DNA of 13,617 nt, taken from assembly GCA_910587205.1 (NCBI GenBank), contig CAJULZ010000081.1, forward strand, positions 1-13,617. The letters run 5' to 3'. Positions 1 to 5,868 of this stretch are shown in pieces (within the stretch, counting starts at the first letter, position 1; every line of letters begins with the position of its first letter). The DNA is from an uncultured Oscillospiraceae bacterium. Its GTDB lineage: Bacteria; Bacillota; Clostridia; Oscillospirales; Oscillospiraceae. The notes beneath the pieces are model-generated. The model did not search any database, was not told the DNA's origin, and was given only the letters and a program-made list of their open reading frames with translations. The position numbers were made by a program, and so were the translations under genes.

Positions 1-205
1 CGGTTTTGATGCCGAAATCGCCTGCATCCAGCTCCGCAGCCTGTGGACGGCATACTGCCTGCACCACAACTTTGATGCGGACACTGGCAGCTACGACAAC
101 GATTTAATGAAGCTTTGGGCACATGTGGCCGTTTCCGAGGGCGATACCGCCTATTGGAGTGACTATGACAGCTTTGGCAGCTTTATGTGTGCCAATCTCG
201 TGTAG
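1..205 (+). CDS. Unknown protein, C-terminal part (starts before the window)
   Basis: Reading from base 2, 67 codons are open up to TAG at 203-205; no start is visible, so the gene begins upstream of the window. The visible part is acidic and aromatic (ends SFGSFMCANLV) with codon choice like the other genes here. I do not recognise the family and see no catalytic motif, signal peptide or membrane segment. The next gene begins 68 bases later behind what looks like its own promoter, so this gene probably ends a preceding transcription unit, although no terminator with a T-run is seen between them. Confidence 0.6.
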   Translation, partial: GFDAEIACIQLRSLWTAYCLHHNFDADTGSYDNDLMKLWAHVAVSEGDTAYWSDYDSFGSFMCANLV

Positions 206-219
206 GAGACACCAGGATG

Positions 220-249
220 ATGAAAAAATATTTTTCCGTCTGCTATAAT
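220..249 (+). promoter_or_regulatory. Possible extended -10 promoter
   Basis: TGCTATAAT at 241-249 is a perfect extended -10 (TGnTATAAT). The -35 is weak (ATGAAA at 220-225, 4 of 6 matches to TTGACA, 18-base spacer). An AT-rich inverted repeat, GAAAAA (222-227) and TTTTTC (231-236), lies within the promoter. Transcription would start near 256, leaving only a short leader before the ribosome binding site at 261-265. This promoter would serve the gene starting at 274. Confidence 0.5.
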
Positions 250-273
250 TTTACTGTATGAGGAGTGTGTACG

Positions 274-1224
274 ATGATTTTTGAGCGATTTGACAAACTG
301 GCCCGCACCGACCGCGTGCTTCTACTCACGGCGCTGGAGCTGCTGTGGCAGAATGGTCGTGGGATGATCCAGTCCGAGGATGTATCCAGGCTGACCGCAT
401 CCTGTGTGTCCAGCCTGGGTACATTTTACACCGGGGAAAAGCTCCATGAGGCCGTGACGGTCTGCAAGGAACTGGCCTGCTTGGAAACAGCGGAACTGAT
501 CCGCTGCATCCGGGGCACCAGCACGGAGACGAAAGACCCAGACGTAGATGAAGAAGGAATCTGCCCCATCTGTGGCGGCGAACTGGAGTACGGGGACGAT
601 GAACCCTTGGACGATGGGGGCGTCTATGATTGGACGTGTCCCAGCTGCAGAGCCATCGGAAAAGAGGGCTACAGCAAGGTGTTCGACCGGCACTACGATG
701 TGCGGGACGGGGACGGCAATCCGTATCCATCCCAGTCAAGCAGCGCAGAGAAGCTTATGGAGCCTGCGCCTGCCCCCTGCGCGGAAAAACCATCGGTGGC
801 AGGCCAAAAGAGCGTCAATGCGTTGCCACCGGAGGATGTGGAGCGGCTGAGTGTCTATTTCCCCAAGGAGGACTGGGAAGCCCTTTTCTGGGGCTTTACC
901 TGCTTTTCCCGTCAGAACTACGCTGCGGTTGTCCCCATAGAGGGCGTAAATGAGATTCTGCTGAGTCTCCAGTGTACGGAGGGCGGCACCCTGGGCGAGC
1001 TGGCTGTCCGCTGGTATATGCTCGGCGATAAGCCAGCTCTCCGGCTGGAGGTGTTCGATGAAGCGTGGCCTATTACTCAGACGCCCACCTTTGTGGCGTT
1101 TATGGAGGAACTGACCCAAATGAGCCGGCACCACGCCCCTACCCCGAATGAAGTGTCCGCGCTGCTGATCGCCCACGGCTTTACGGATCAGTCAGACCGG
1201 CCCCTGGGAGCGAACAATGGCTGA
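274..1224 (+). CDS. Unknown 316-aa protein with a central zinc ribbon
   Basis: The ATG at 274 is chosen because AGGAG lies at 261-265, eight bases upstream; an in-frame GTG at 265 overlaps that site. The N-terminal 80 residues are predicted helical by composition. A four-Cys zinc ribbon follows: CPIC at residues 97-100 and CPSC at 122-125, separated by an acidic stretch. After a low-complexity linker (about 150-190) comes a C-terminal domain of roughly 120 residues with no motif I recognise. The family is unknown to me. A zinc ribbon fits nucleic-acid or protein binding, but that is inference. The stop overlaps the start of the next gene (1217), so the two are probably translationally coupled. 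Confidence 0.75.
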   Translation: MIFERFDKLARTDRVLLLTALELLWQNGRGMIQSEDVSRLTASCVSSLGTFYTGEKLHEAVTVCKELACLETAELIRCIRGTSTETKDPDVDEEGICPICGGELEYGDDEPLDDGGVYDWTCPSCRAIGKEGYSKVFDRHYDVRDGDGNPYPSQSSSAEKLMEPAPAPCAEKPSVAGQKSVNALPPEDVERLSVYFPKEDWEALFWGFTCFSRQNYAAVVPIEGVNEILLSLQCTEGGTLGELAVRWYMLGDKPALRLEVFDEAWPITQTPTFVAFMEELTQMSRHHAPTPNEVSALLIAHGFTDQSDRPLGANNG

Positions 1225-1441
1225 GTATTCTGATCGCGCCAGGCTGCGCTGGTATCCAGACATCTGCTGCCCCGCCTGTGGCGGAGAGGTGAACTCCTGG
1301 GACAAGCGGTGCAGCCGGGCCCTGGCCTACAAAGCGATTGTCTGCGAGGCGTGCATCGCAAAAGAATATGGGATCAATGTGGAGGAGTTGAGAGACACCA
1401 TGAAGAACCATTTCGGACTGATTCCGTGTCCTGGAATATGA
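1217..1441 (+). CDS. Small CxxC zinc-ribbon-like protein, 74 aa
   Basis: The ATG at 1217 overlaps the end of the previous gene by eight bases and has GGGAG at about 1206-1210. Two CxxC pairs are visible, Cys18/Cys21 and Cys43/Cys46, bracketing the segment NSWDKRCSRALAYKA, as expected for one small zinc-binding fold. The C-terminal 25 residues are helical and end FGLIPCPGI. The function is unknown. A decayed paralogue lies at 7053-7201 in this window, sharing the CPxCG, NSWxKR and SRALxYKA blocks, so this is a duplicated family within the element. The stop TGA shares bases with the next gene's ATG (ATGA overlap at 1438-1441). Confidence 0.75.
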   Translation: MAEYSDRARLRWYPDICCPACGGEVNSWDKRCSRALAYKAIVCEACIAKEYGINVEELRDTMKNHFGLIPCPGI

Positions 1442-2634
1442 AAGAACTCAATGAGCTGACCCGTCGGCTGTTGGCGGAGGGCTGGAGCCCGGAAGATACG
1501 CCGCCCGGAACACACCCATACAAAGATTATTACGGTGGATGGACCTATACCGGTGACGCGATCCGCGCCATGGTATGGGAAACGCCCTGCGGACTGCTGG
1601 CGGGAGGCAGCCATTTTCTGAATGGGTATATGTCTTACAACGGCATTGACTGGAGGCCGGAAAACGGGAATCCGGTAATTACCTGTCCTGTTTTTCCCTC
1701 TGAACCCTGCCCGCTCCGCGATCCCTGTTTGAACCGCGAGCGTTACGATCTGCATTCTGATGATGTTATCTATCAGTGCTCCTGCCATCAGACCGACCGC
1801 CCATATACCTATGCGGGCAGTGTCGATGAAGCGCATGATCGGGTTTGGAAAGAGGCCGACGAACTCTGGGAGGTGTTCAAGGCTCAACACAAGGGGCGGG
1901 TATGCCGCCATCAGAGCCACTATGGTCGGACAACCAAAACCTGGCAGGCTTTCTACGATCCAACGGATTGCGCCCGCATGGGCTGTACCTACTGTGATGT
2001 GCTGGCAAAGGAAACAGACCAGCACAAAGGAAATGTGTTCTATGACATACGCAAATCCTGGACCTTGAAGGGCGAGGGCCTTTTCCCCGACCAGCCAAGG
2101 ACAGTCATAGAAAAGGGCATCAAGCTGCTGAAGCGAAAGGCGTCTATGACCATCTGCGAGGCCATTGTCAAATATGGCCGACACACCATTGAGGATCGTG
2201 TCCGGTTGAACCATCACCATGAACTGTTTTTCGATAAGACGCTGAAAATTGAGGTAATCAATCTCCGTGCCGCCAAGGTCAATACCAGGGACATCAAGCA
2301 GGATCTTCAGGATATCGCCAATGGCATAGAAGTAATCCATACAATAGACAGCGAGAAGGCAGCCAAGGAGCAAAAACGGGCAAGACGGAAAGCGGCCAAG
2401 GAGCAGCGGATTCGGAAGGTGGAAAAAATGATCCTCACCCAGGGTTGGGAGGAACTGGACGATATTTGGAAACACCGGGCAACAAAGCTGTTGGATGAAG
2501 ATAGGATCAGCGAGCTGATTCAAGCCTATGCTGCCGGACCACAGGCGTCTGCTCAGCCGCCTGTGGCGCAGATTTCTATTTTTGCGGAAGACGCTGTGCC
2601 CTCAACGCCAGAAAAGGAAACGCACGCCGCATGA
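1438..2634 (+). CDS. Unknown Cys-rich protein, 398 aa
   Basis: The ATG at 1438 overlaps the preceding stop (ATGA), and no separate ribosome binding site is seen, which suggests translational coupling. The frame stays open upstream to 1309, but that part overlaps the 74-aa gene and I take it as non-coding. The N-terminal half is rich in aromatic residues and cysteines (83, 91, 97, 114, 116, 156, 178, 183, 186), including a CTYC pair at 183-186, consistent with one or two metal-binding sites. Residues about 306-330 form a very basic Lys/Arg/Ala helix likely to be a coiled coil or nucleic-acid-binding segment. The C-terminus is Pro/Ala rich. I do not recognise the family. A coding-like stretch continues in the +1 frame just after the stop (2633-2707). 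Confidence 0.75.
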   Translation: MKELNELTRRLLAEGWSPEDTPPGTHPYKDYYGGWTYTGDAIRAMVWETPCGLLAGGSHFLNGYMSYNGIDWRPENGNPVITCPVFPSEPCPLRDPCLNRERYDLHSDDVIYQCSCHQTDRPYTYAGSVDEAHDRVWKEADELWEVFKAQHKGRVCRHQSHYGRTTKTWQAFYDPTDCARMGCTYCDVLAKETDQHKGNVFYDIRKSWTLKGEGLFPDQPRTVIEKGIKLLKRKASMTICEAIVKYGRHTIEDRVRLNHHHELFFDKTLKIEVINLRAAKVNTRDIKQDLQDIANGIEVIHTIDSEKAAKEQKRARRKAAKEQRIRKVEKMILTQGWEELDDIWKHRATKLLDEDRISELIQAYAAGPQASAQPPVAQISIFAEDAVPSTPEKETHAA

Positions 2635-2707
2635 CATAGGTGTCATCGACTTCGACACCGCCGGTGGCTATGACTACGATGTGTGGGAAGAGACTTCCCG
2701 AAAATAA
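2633..2707 (+). other. Coding-like +1-frame tail after the 398-aa gene
   Basis: Directly after GCA-TGA (stop at 2632-2634), the +1 frame reads on for 24 codons to TAA at 2705-2707: DIGVIDFDTAGGYDYDVWEE and then TSRK. Codon choice (GAC TTC GAC ACC GCC GGT GGC) matches real genes in the window. No start codon with a ribosome binding site exists for it. Either a one-base indel has cut off the original C-terminus of the upstream protein, or a +1 frameshift at TGA-C fuses it, or it is the end of a lost gene. Confidence 0.35.
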
Positions 2708-2717
2708 TTTTGACGAA

Positions 2718-2747
2718 GGAGGACGGCTGCTCATGCGGCTGTCCTCC
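2718..2747 (+). promoter_or_regulatory. Intergenic stem-loop before the 321-aa gene
   Basis: Arms 2718-2729 and 2736-2747 form a 12-pair stem (two G-T wobbles) with a six-base loop. There is no T-run after it, so it is unlikely to be a classical terminator. It ends nine bases before the AAGGAGG ribosome binding site at 2756-2762. An attenuation, mRNA-processing or stability role is possible. Confidence 0.5.
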
Positions 2748-2767
2748 GTACTGTTAAGGAGGACAAC

Positions 2768-3733
2768 ATGGAAAACAGCAAATTGATGACCCCGCTCTTT
2801 TATGATGGGATGTTCAACCGCGACGGCCGCAGGATGCGGGCAGTGCTGGAACGGGAAATTTCCGATGGCACACAGACTTACCGGCTGTGGCGTTCCGCCG
2901 GAGCACCGGACCTGGACTACCCCCGCGCCGAGAATGACAAGTACATCCTCCATGTGGAGGTCAACGGCTATCTTGCACCCCTCGACATGACAGATTTTGC
3001 CCTGACCGACATCTGCGGACTGGAGCCTGCCGCAAAAGCTCTATACGGCGGAAAAGAAAAACGCGAAGAGTGGTTCGACCGTCTGCGGAAATCCGGCGGC
3101 TATGATGCGGTCAGCGCGGCGATAGCGGAGGAACAAAACGAAATTGAGCGGTACGGCAGCGACCCCGCCCGTCAGACGGAGTACATTCAGAACGTACTTA
3201 ATGGACATATCAGCACTTATCAAAAGGCAAAGGAGAACGGTGGCCAGTCATTCCCCGATTTCATTGGGGCGCTGGCGCTCAATGACCTTGCCAAATGTGT
3301 GGAGCTGTCTGCGGCATATCGGGCCAAACGGCAGGCGGAGAATGAAGCCCGCCGGGCCCGCGCCGCGGAGGAAGAAAAGGCGTACTGCGTGGAACAAAAC
3401 CAACTGGCGGAGCAGGAGGTCTCGTCGGCCCTTCAAGTTATCCGGGACGGCGGTATTCTGCAAAACACCACCGTCAAATTTTATGACAGCAAATACAGTG
3501 TCAGAAACTATTCCATTGTCAACTACCTGATGCGTCAGTACCGCATTGACGTCCCGCTCCGCACCCAGGGCTGGATCAATGACAGACTGTCCAGCGTAAC
3601 CATCCAGGATGGAAGGTGTGTGAGTCTGCAATTCTTTCGCTCCAGAAACGGCCGGGGTTCGCAGAAATTTTTCGAGTGTATGGACGCTCTGATCCGGGCT
3701 GCTGCGGTATCCGCGCCGGAACAGGCGGCATGA
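2768..3733 (+). CDS. Unknown 321-aa protein with a charged helical middle
   Basis: The ATG at 2768 follows AAGGAGG (2756-2762) at good spacing. The N-terminal 85 residues look like a small beta-rich domain (YILHVEVNGYLAPLDMTDFA). Residues about 110-180 are helical. About 185-220 is a Glu/Ala/Arg-rich probable coiled coil, and the last 100 residues form another folded domain with basic patches. No catalytic motif, signal peptide or membrane segment is visible, and I do not recognise the family. The next small gene starts 12 bases after the stop with its ribosome binding site overlapping this stop, so the two are likely co-transcribed. Confidence 0.75.
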   Translation: MENSKLMTPLFYDGMFNRDGRRMRAVLEREISDGTQTYRLWRSAGAPDLDYPRAENDKYILHVEVNGYLAPLDMTDFALTDICGLEPAAKALYGGKEKREEWFDRLRKSGGYDAVSAAIAEEQNEIERYGSDPARQTEYIQNVLNGHISTYQKAKENGGQSFPDFIGALALNDLAKCVELSAAYRAKRQAENEARRARAAEEEKAYCVEQNQLAEQEVSSALQVIRDGGILQNTTVKFYDSKYSVRNYSIVNYLMRQYRIDVPLRTQGWINDRLSSVTIQDGRCVSLQFFRSRNGRGSQKFFECMDALIRAAAVSAPEQAA

Positions 3734-3813
3734 GGAGGAGAGATTATGAGAATTGCGGTTTATTATCCTGGCCGATGCCAGAACTGTGGGAAATCGGTGC
3801 CATTAGAAGAGAC

Positions 3814-3816
3814 TAA
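3814..3816. repeat. Target-site duplication TAA, left copy
   Basis: TAA directly precedes the left inverted repeat. The matching copy is at 4727-4729. Deleting the IS plus one copy restores the reading frame of the interrupted gene, which confirms the junction. Confidence 0.85.
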
Positions 3817-3834
3817 GAGCCTATCCCGAAATTA
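3817..3834. repeat. IS left inverted repeat
   Basis: GAGCCTATCCCGAAATTA matches 17 of 18 bases with the complement of 4709-4726. It also supplies the stop codon that ends the interrupted zinc-ribbon frame (TAG at 3833-3835). Confidence 0.9.
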
Positions 3835-3843
3835 GGAGATGTG

Positions 3844-3852
3844 TGGTATACT
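3844..3852 (+). promoter_or_regulatory. Possible transposase promoter (extended -10)
   Basis: TGGTATACT at 3844-3852 fits the extended -10 pattern (TGn plus TATACT), 19 bases before the transposase ATG. I see no convincing -35 hexamer at the right distance, so the evidence is limited. Confidence 0.35.
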
Positions 3853-3870
3853 GAGTCTGGGTGATAGAAA

Positions 3871-4311
3871 ATGAGGAAAGTATACAAATCGTGGACGATA
3901 TCTGATGAGTTGTGGGAAGCAGTGAAAGACGAAATACCGCCCAGGAGACGAGATCCGGAGAAAGTCTACCAACACAAGCCGGGGCAGGGCCGACCGCCTC
4001 TTCCAGCCCGAAGCGTGCTGGAGGGAATCTTCTACGTTCTACGCACAGGATGTCAGTGGAAAGCGGTTCCAAAGGAGTATGGGAGCGGAAGTACAATCCA
4101 TCGGAGATTTCAGGAATGGCAAAGAGCCGGATTCTTTGAGCGGATCTGGGCCAAGGGATTGGAGCGGTACGATGAACTGGAAGGAATCGGCTGGGAATGG
4201 CAGAGTGTGGACGGCTGTATGGTCAAAGCGCCGTTGGCGCAGGAGTCTGTAGGGAAGAATCCCACAGACCGAGGAAAAAATGGGCACAAAACGCTCGGTT
4301 CTCACCGATGA
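3871..4311 (+). CDS. IS5-family transposase, orfA
   Basis: This is the N-terminal part of the transposase, 146 aa as read. It starts at the ATG at 3871. Residues about 8-72 match the pattern of the DUF4096 domain that begins many IS5-type transposases (WTISDELW, then GRPPLPAR, then LRTGCQWKAVP). The first catalytic Asp is Asp114 in SVDGCMVKAP. The conserved block NPTDRGKNG is reached at about residue 137; then this frame leaves the family pattern and stops at 4309-4311. The family block continues in orfB (GTKRSVL), so the working protein must be a fusion made by frameshifting near the A6 run at 4275-4280. orfA alone lacks the second Asp and the Glu. Confidence 0.85.
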   Translation: MRKVYKSWTISDELWEAVKDEIPPRRRDPEKVYQHKPGQGRPPLPARSVLEGIFYVLRTGCQWKAVPKEYGSGSTIHRRFQEWQRAGFFERIWAKGLERYDELEGIGWEWQSVDGCMVKAPLAQESVGKNPTDRGKNGHKTLGSHR

Positions 4312-4711
4312 GAAGGGACTTCCCTTAGCTGTGATCCTCTCCGGAGCAAACACACATGACGTAAAACTGTTGGCGGATACGCTGGACGGCGTGATCATTT
4401 CACGCCCGGAACCCAATGAAGAGGCTCCTCAAAATCTCTGCCTGGACGCCGGCTATACAGGCCACCAGGACGAAGTGGATGCAAGAGGATATATTGCCCG
4501 AATTCGCCCCAGGGGTGAGGAGAAAAAAGAACGGGAGAGAAATCCGCATTTTCGGGCCCGCCGCTGGGTTGTTGAAGCCCTTCATTCCTTCCTCAACCGT
4601 TTCCGTAAGCTACTGGTTCGCTTTGAGAAAAAGGCCGTTAACTACCTTGCTCTCATCCACTTTGCCTGCGCTGTTATTGTTTGGCGCAGACTACTTCCCG
4701 TTCATCTTTAA
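4280..4711 (+). CDS. IS5-family transposase, orfB
   Basis: This is the C-terminal part of the transposase, 143 aa, in the +1 frame relative to orfA and overlapping it by 32 bases. It opens MGTKRSVLTDEKGLPLAV, the normal continuation of the orfA block. The second catalytic Asp is Asp56 in LCLDAGYTG and the Glu is Glu99 in WVVEALHSF, followed by the usual LNRFRKLLVRFEK. It is unlikely to be made alone: the ATG has no clear ribosome binding site. Fusion in the A6 run would give about 279 residues, normal for the family. The stop lies inside the right inverted repeat. Confidence 0.85.
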   Translation: MGTKRSVLTDEKGLPLAVILSGANTHDVKLLADTLDGVIISRPEPNEEAPQNLCLDAGYTGHQDEVDARGYIARIRPRGEEKKERERNPHFRARRWVVEALHSFLNRFRKLLVRFEKKAVNYLALIHFACAVIVWRRLLPVHL

Positions 4712-4726
4712 TTTCGGGATAAGCTC
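4709..4726. repeat. IS right inverted repeat
   Basis: This is the complement of GAGCTTATCCCGAAATTA, one mismatch to the left end at 3817-3834. Confidence 0.9.
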
Positions 4727-4856
4727 TAAGTACGGAGAAGAAACCATTTTTGATGGCTATCGTATTTTCCACGTCTGTCCGTATTGCGGGCATGAGATTA
4801 ACAACAAGGTGGGGCCCGTGGATGACAACGGAAACCCCATCCCTTTGAAACAGTAA
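4727..4856 (+). pseudogene. 3' part of the IS-split zinc-ribbon gene
   Basis: After the right target copy TAA (4727-4729), the frame KYGEETIFDGYRIFHVCPYC, then GHEINNK and on to TAA at 4854-4856, continues the gene begun at 3746. It carries the second CxxC pair (Cys40 and Cys43 in the rebuilt protein). The pattern CxxCG, about 25 residues, then CPYCGHE is a typical small zinc ribbon. The C-terminus is GPVDDNGNPIPLKQ. The frame is also open backwards into the IS, but no start with a ribosome binding site is evident, so this half is probably not made as a functional protein. AAAGGAGA at 4855-4862 serves the next gene. Confidence 0.8.
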
Positions 4857-4872
4857 AGGAGACTGACGCAAT

Positions 4873-5283
4873 ATGAACGAGTACATCTATCTTCGAGCGT
4901 GGTGCCGGTTACTTGGGTCGTTCTTCAACTTTATCGAAGGTAAGGGCAAAACGGAAGACCTCCAGGCGACAGGGTACCTCGTAGATGTGTACGCCCCCCA
5001 TGGCCGGAATCGCCGCAGAGCTGTCGTGCTCCAGGCCGGTCGCCGGGCAGAAAGCACCGCCGCTGAGCAGGCCACTGCCGAAAGAAAAAACTGTGTTGCT
5101 TTTCAGGTAGATACCAGTACCGTCAAGGACAGCCAGATTGTGGACGGCTTTTTTGTCCGGGGCCAAAGGGCAATCGATCTTAATTGGCCGCTGCTGTCCG
5201 AGTTGGAAAACATGGAGGCCGCTAAAACCTATATCCGGGGGTATCCGCACCAATCCAGTCTGTCAACCGGTTTACGGTCCTGA
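4873..5283 (+). CDS. Unknown 136-aa protein
   Basis: The ATG at 4873 has AAAGGAGA upstream (4855-4862). The first 20 residues (MNEYIYLRAWCRLLGSFFNF) look like a helical, aromatic-rich start. The middle is Arg/Ala rich and the rest has no recognisable motif. Purine-rich first codon positions favour this strand over the open frame on the opposite strand, which lacks a ribosome binding site. The C-terminal 15 residues are uncertain: just after TGA (5281-5283) the same frame stays open for 21 more codons (ending GGTGVELI, TAA at 5347-5349), so the end of the gene may have been altered. I cannot assign a function. Confidence 0.55.
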   Translation: MNEYIYLRAWCRLLGSFFNFIEGKGKTEDLQATGYLVDVYAPHGRNRRRAVVLQAGRRAESTAAEQATAERKNCVAFQVDTSTVKDSQIVDGFFVRGQRAIDLNWPLLSELENMEAAKTYIRGYPHQSSLSTGLRS

Positions 5284-5370
5284 CGGGTACGGGATGGCGG
5301 TGTAGGCAAAATCTCCCGCTCCGGCGGTACCGGGGTGGAGCTGATATAAAAAGAAATAGAGGTATCTAAA

Positions 5371-5529
5371 ATGGTTAAATGGTTTGTATATTTCTTTGGG
5401 CGTCATGGTGAGAAACGTTGCCATTGCTTTGAAGATGGTGAACAACAAGCGAGGCACTTTGCATCCCTGGTTGGCGGGGAGATTGTCCTTGAGATTGACG
5501 GACATATCGTCTTTAAGAGTGGGAATTAA
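5371..5529 (+). CDS. Small unknown protein, 52 aa
   Basis: The ATG at 5371 is preceded by AGAGGT (5358-5363). The product begins MVKWFVYFFGRHGEKRCHCF and ends IVLEIDGHIVFKSGN. It looks like a compact beta-rich fold, with an aromatic N-terminal strand, an acidic helix (EDGEQQARHFASLV) and a C-terminal hairpin. The codon pattern is continuous to TAA at 5527-5529. TGATATAAA at 5342-5350 could be an extended -10 for it, with no good -35. A GC-rich stem-loop follows directly. The function is unknown. Confidence 0.6.
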   Translation: MVKWFVYFFGRHGEKRCHCFEDGEQQARHFASLVGGEIVLEIDGHIVFKSGN

Positions 5530-5537
5530 AACCGAAA

Positions 5538-5565
5538 GCCCCCGCCACCCTGTGGGGGCGGGGGC
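5538..5565 (+). promoter_or_regulatory. GC-rich intergenic stem-loop
   Basis: GCCCCCGCC (5538-5546) pairs perfectly with GGCGGGGGC (5557-5565). An inner CCC/GGG pair (5548-5550 with 5554-5556) extends the stem past one bulged A, leaving a TGT loop. No T-run follows. It ends seven bases before the ribosome binding site GAAAGGG (5573-5579) of the next small gene. This is the same layout as the stem-loops at 2718-2747 and 11291-11322. Confidence 0.6.
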
Positions 5566-5586
5566 GAATAAAGAAAGGGTATCACA

Positions 5587-5748
5587 ATGAAAGAGCCTTG
5601 TTTAGTGTTCTGGTATAAAGACCGGGAGCTACTGGCCTACAGCATCCGGGAGACATTCCCCAGTGAGCAGGAGGCCACTGGGGAGCTGCTGGCCGCTGAA
5701 AGCAACATCCCGCCAGAGGCTATCCGGTGGACAGTTGAAAATCGGTAG
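5587..5748 (+). CDS. Small unknown protein, 53 aa
   Basis: The ATG at 5587 has GAAAGGG at 5573-5579. The protein starts MKEPCLVFWYKDRELLAYSI and ends EAIRWTVENR, with TAG at 5746-5748. It has an aromatic N-terminal strand followed by an acidic Ala/Glu-rich helix, much like the 52-aa neighbour in layout, but the sequences are not clearly related. No motif is recognised. The stop codon lies in an 11-base sequence that is immediately repeated (5740-5761). Confidence 0.6.
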   Translation: MKEPCLVFWYKDRELLAYSIRETFPSEQEATGELLAAESNIPPEAIRWTVENR

Positions 5749-5761
5749 CAAATCGGTAGCA
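5740..5761. repeat. Tandem 11-bp direct repeat over a stop codon
   Basis: AATCGGTAGCA occurs twice in a row with no mismatch (5740-5750 and 5751-5761), so the stop codon of the 53-aa gene is duplicated with its context. It could be a replication slip or a junction mark. Coding-like sequence ends here and does not resume until the cysteine desulfurase. Confidence 0.7.
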
Positions 5762-5792
5762 AAGTGGGTGTCAGGTTTCTTTTTGTTTGGAA

Positions 5793-5843
5793 TCTTGCCA
5801 GTATTCCCTCATTGTGATATCCACCGATGAAACGCTGGCAAGA
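5793..5843 (+). promoter_or_regulatory. Inverted repeat before the cysteine desulfurase gene
   Basis: TCTTGCCAG (5793-5801) and CTGGCAAGA (5835-5843) are perfect inverted 9-mers separated by 33 bases, in the 120-bp gap before the gene at 5869. It may be a leader-RNA stem or a protein-binding site. It matches no riboswitch class that I recognise, and I see no clear -35/-10 pair in the gap. Confidence 0.35.
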
Positions 5844-5868
5844 AATACACAAGTGGAATGGAGGCATT

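Larger units (their letters stand above)
3746..3835 (+). pseudogene. 5' part of a zinc-ribbon gene broken by an IS
   Basis: ATG at 3746 follows a strong AGGAGGAG (3733-3740). The gene reads 24 codons (MRIAVYYPGRCQNCGKSVPL, then EETK) to the IS junction at 3816/3817 and then runs into a TAG inside the left inverted repeat, giving a 29-aa product. It carries the first CxxC pair (Cys11/Cys14) of a zinc ribbon. Removing the IS and one TAA copy joins it in frame to 4730-4856, restoring a 65-aa protein whose second CxxC pair (CPYC) is in the 3' part. The original gene was therefore a small zinc-ribbon protein, and the insertion separates its two metal-binding halves. Confidence 0.8.
3817..4726 (+). 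mobile_element. IS5-family insertion sequence, 910 bp
   Basis: The element is bounded by inverted repeats of 18 bases with one mismatch: GAGCCTATCCCGAAATTA at 3817-3834 and the complement of GAGCTTATCCCGAAATTA at 4709-4726. It is flanked by a 3-bp TAA duplication. It carries a transposase split over two frames (orfA 3871-4311, orfB 4280-4711) with DDE residues in the usual order. Size, the N-terminal DUF4096-type domain and the two-frame layout fit the IS5 family, IS427-like group; I infer the group, since I cannot search ISfinder. The ends and the DDE residues are intact, so it may be active if the frameshift works. Confidence 0.9.

Noticed and set aside
1327..2523. Minus-strand frame of 398 codons
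   Set aside because: It is a shadow of the + strand 398-aa gene; there is no start signal and no recognisable family block.
4909..5253. Minus-strand frame of 114 codons opposite the 136-aa gene
   Set aside because: The peptide looks fairly protein-like, but it would start at TTG with no ribosome binding site, and its codons are in register with the + frame, which has a stronger purine bias in first codon positions and a good ribosome binding site.
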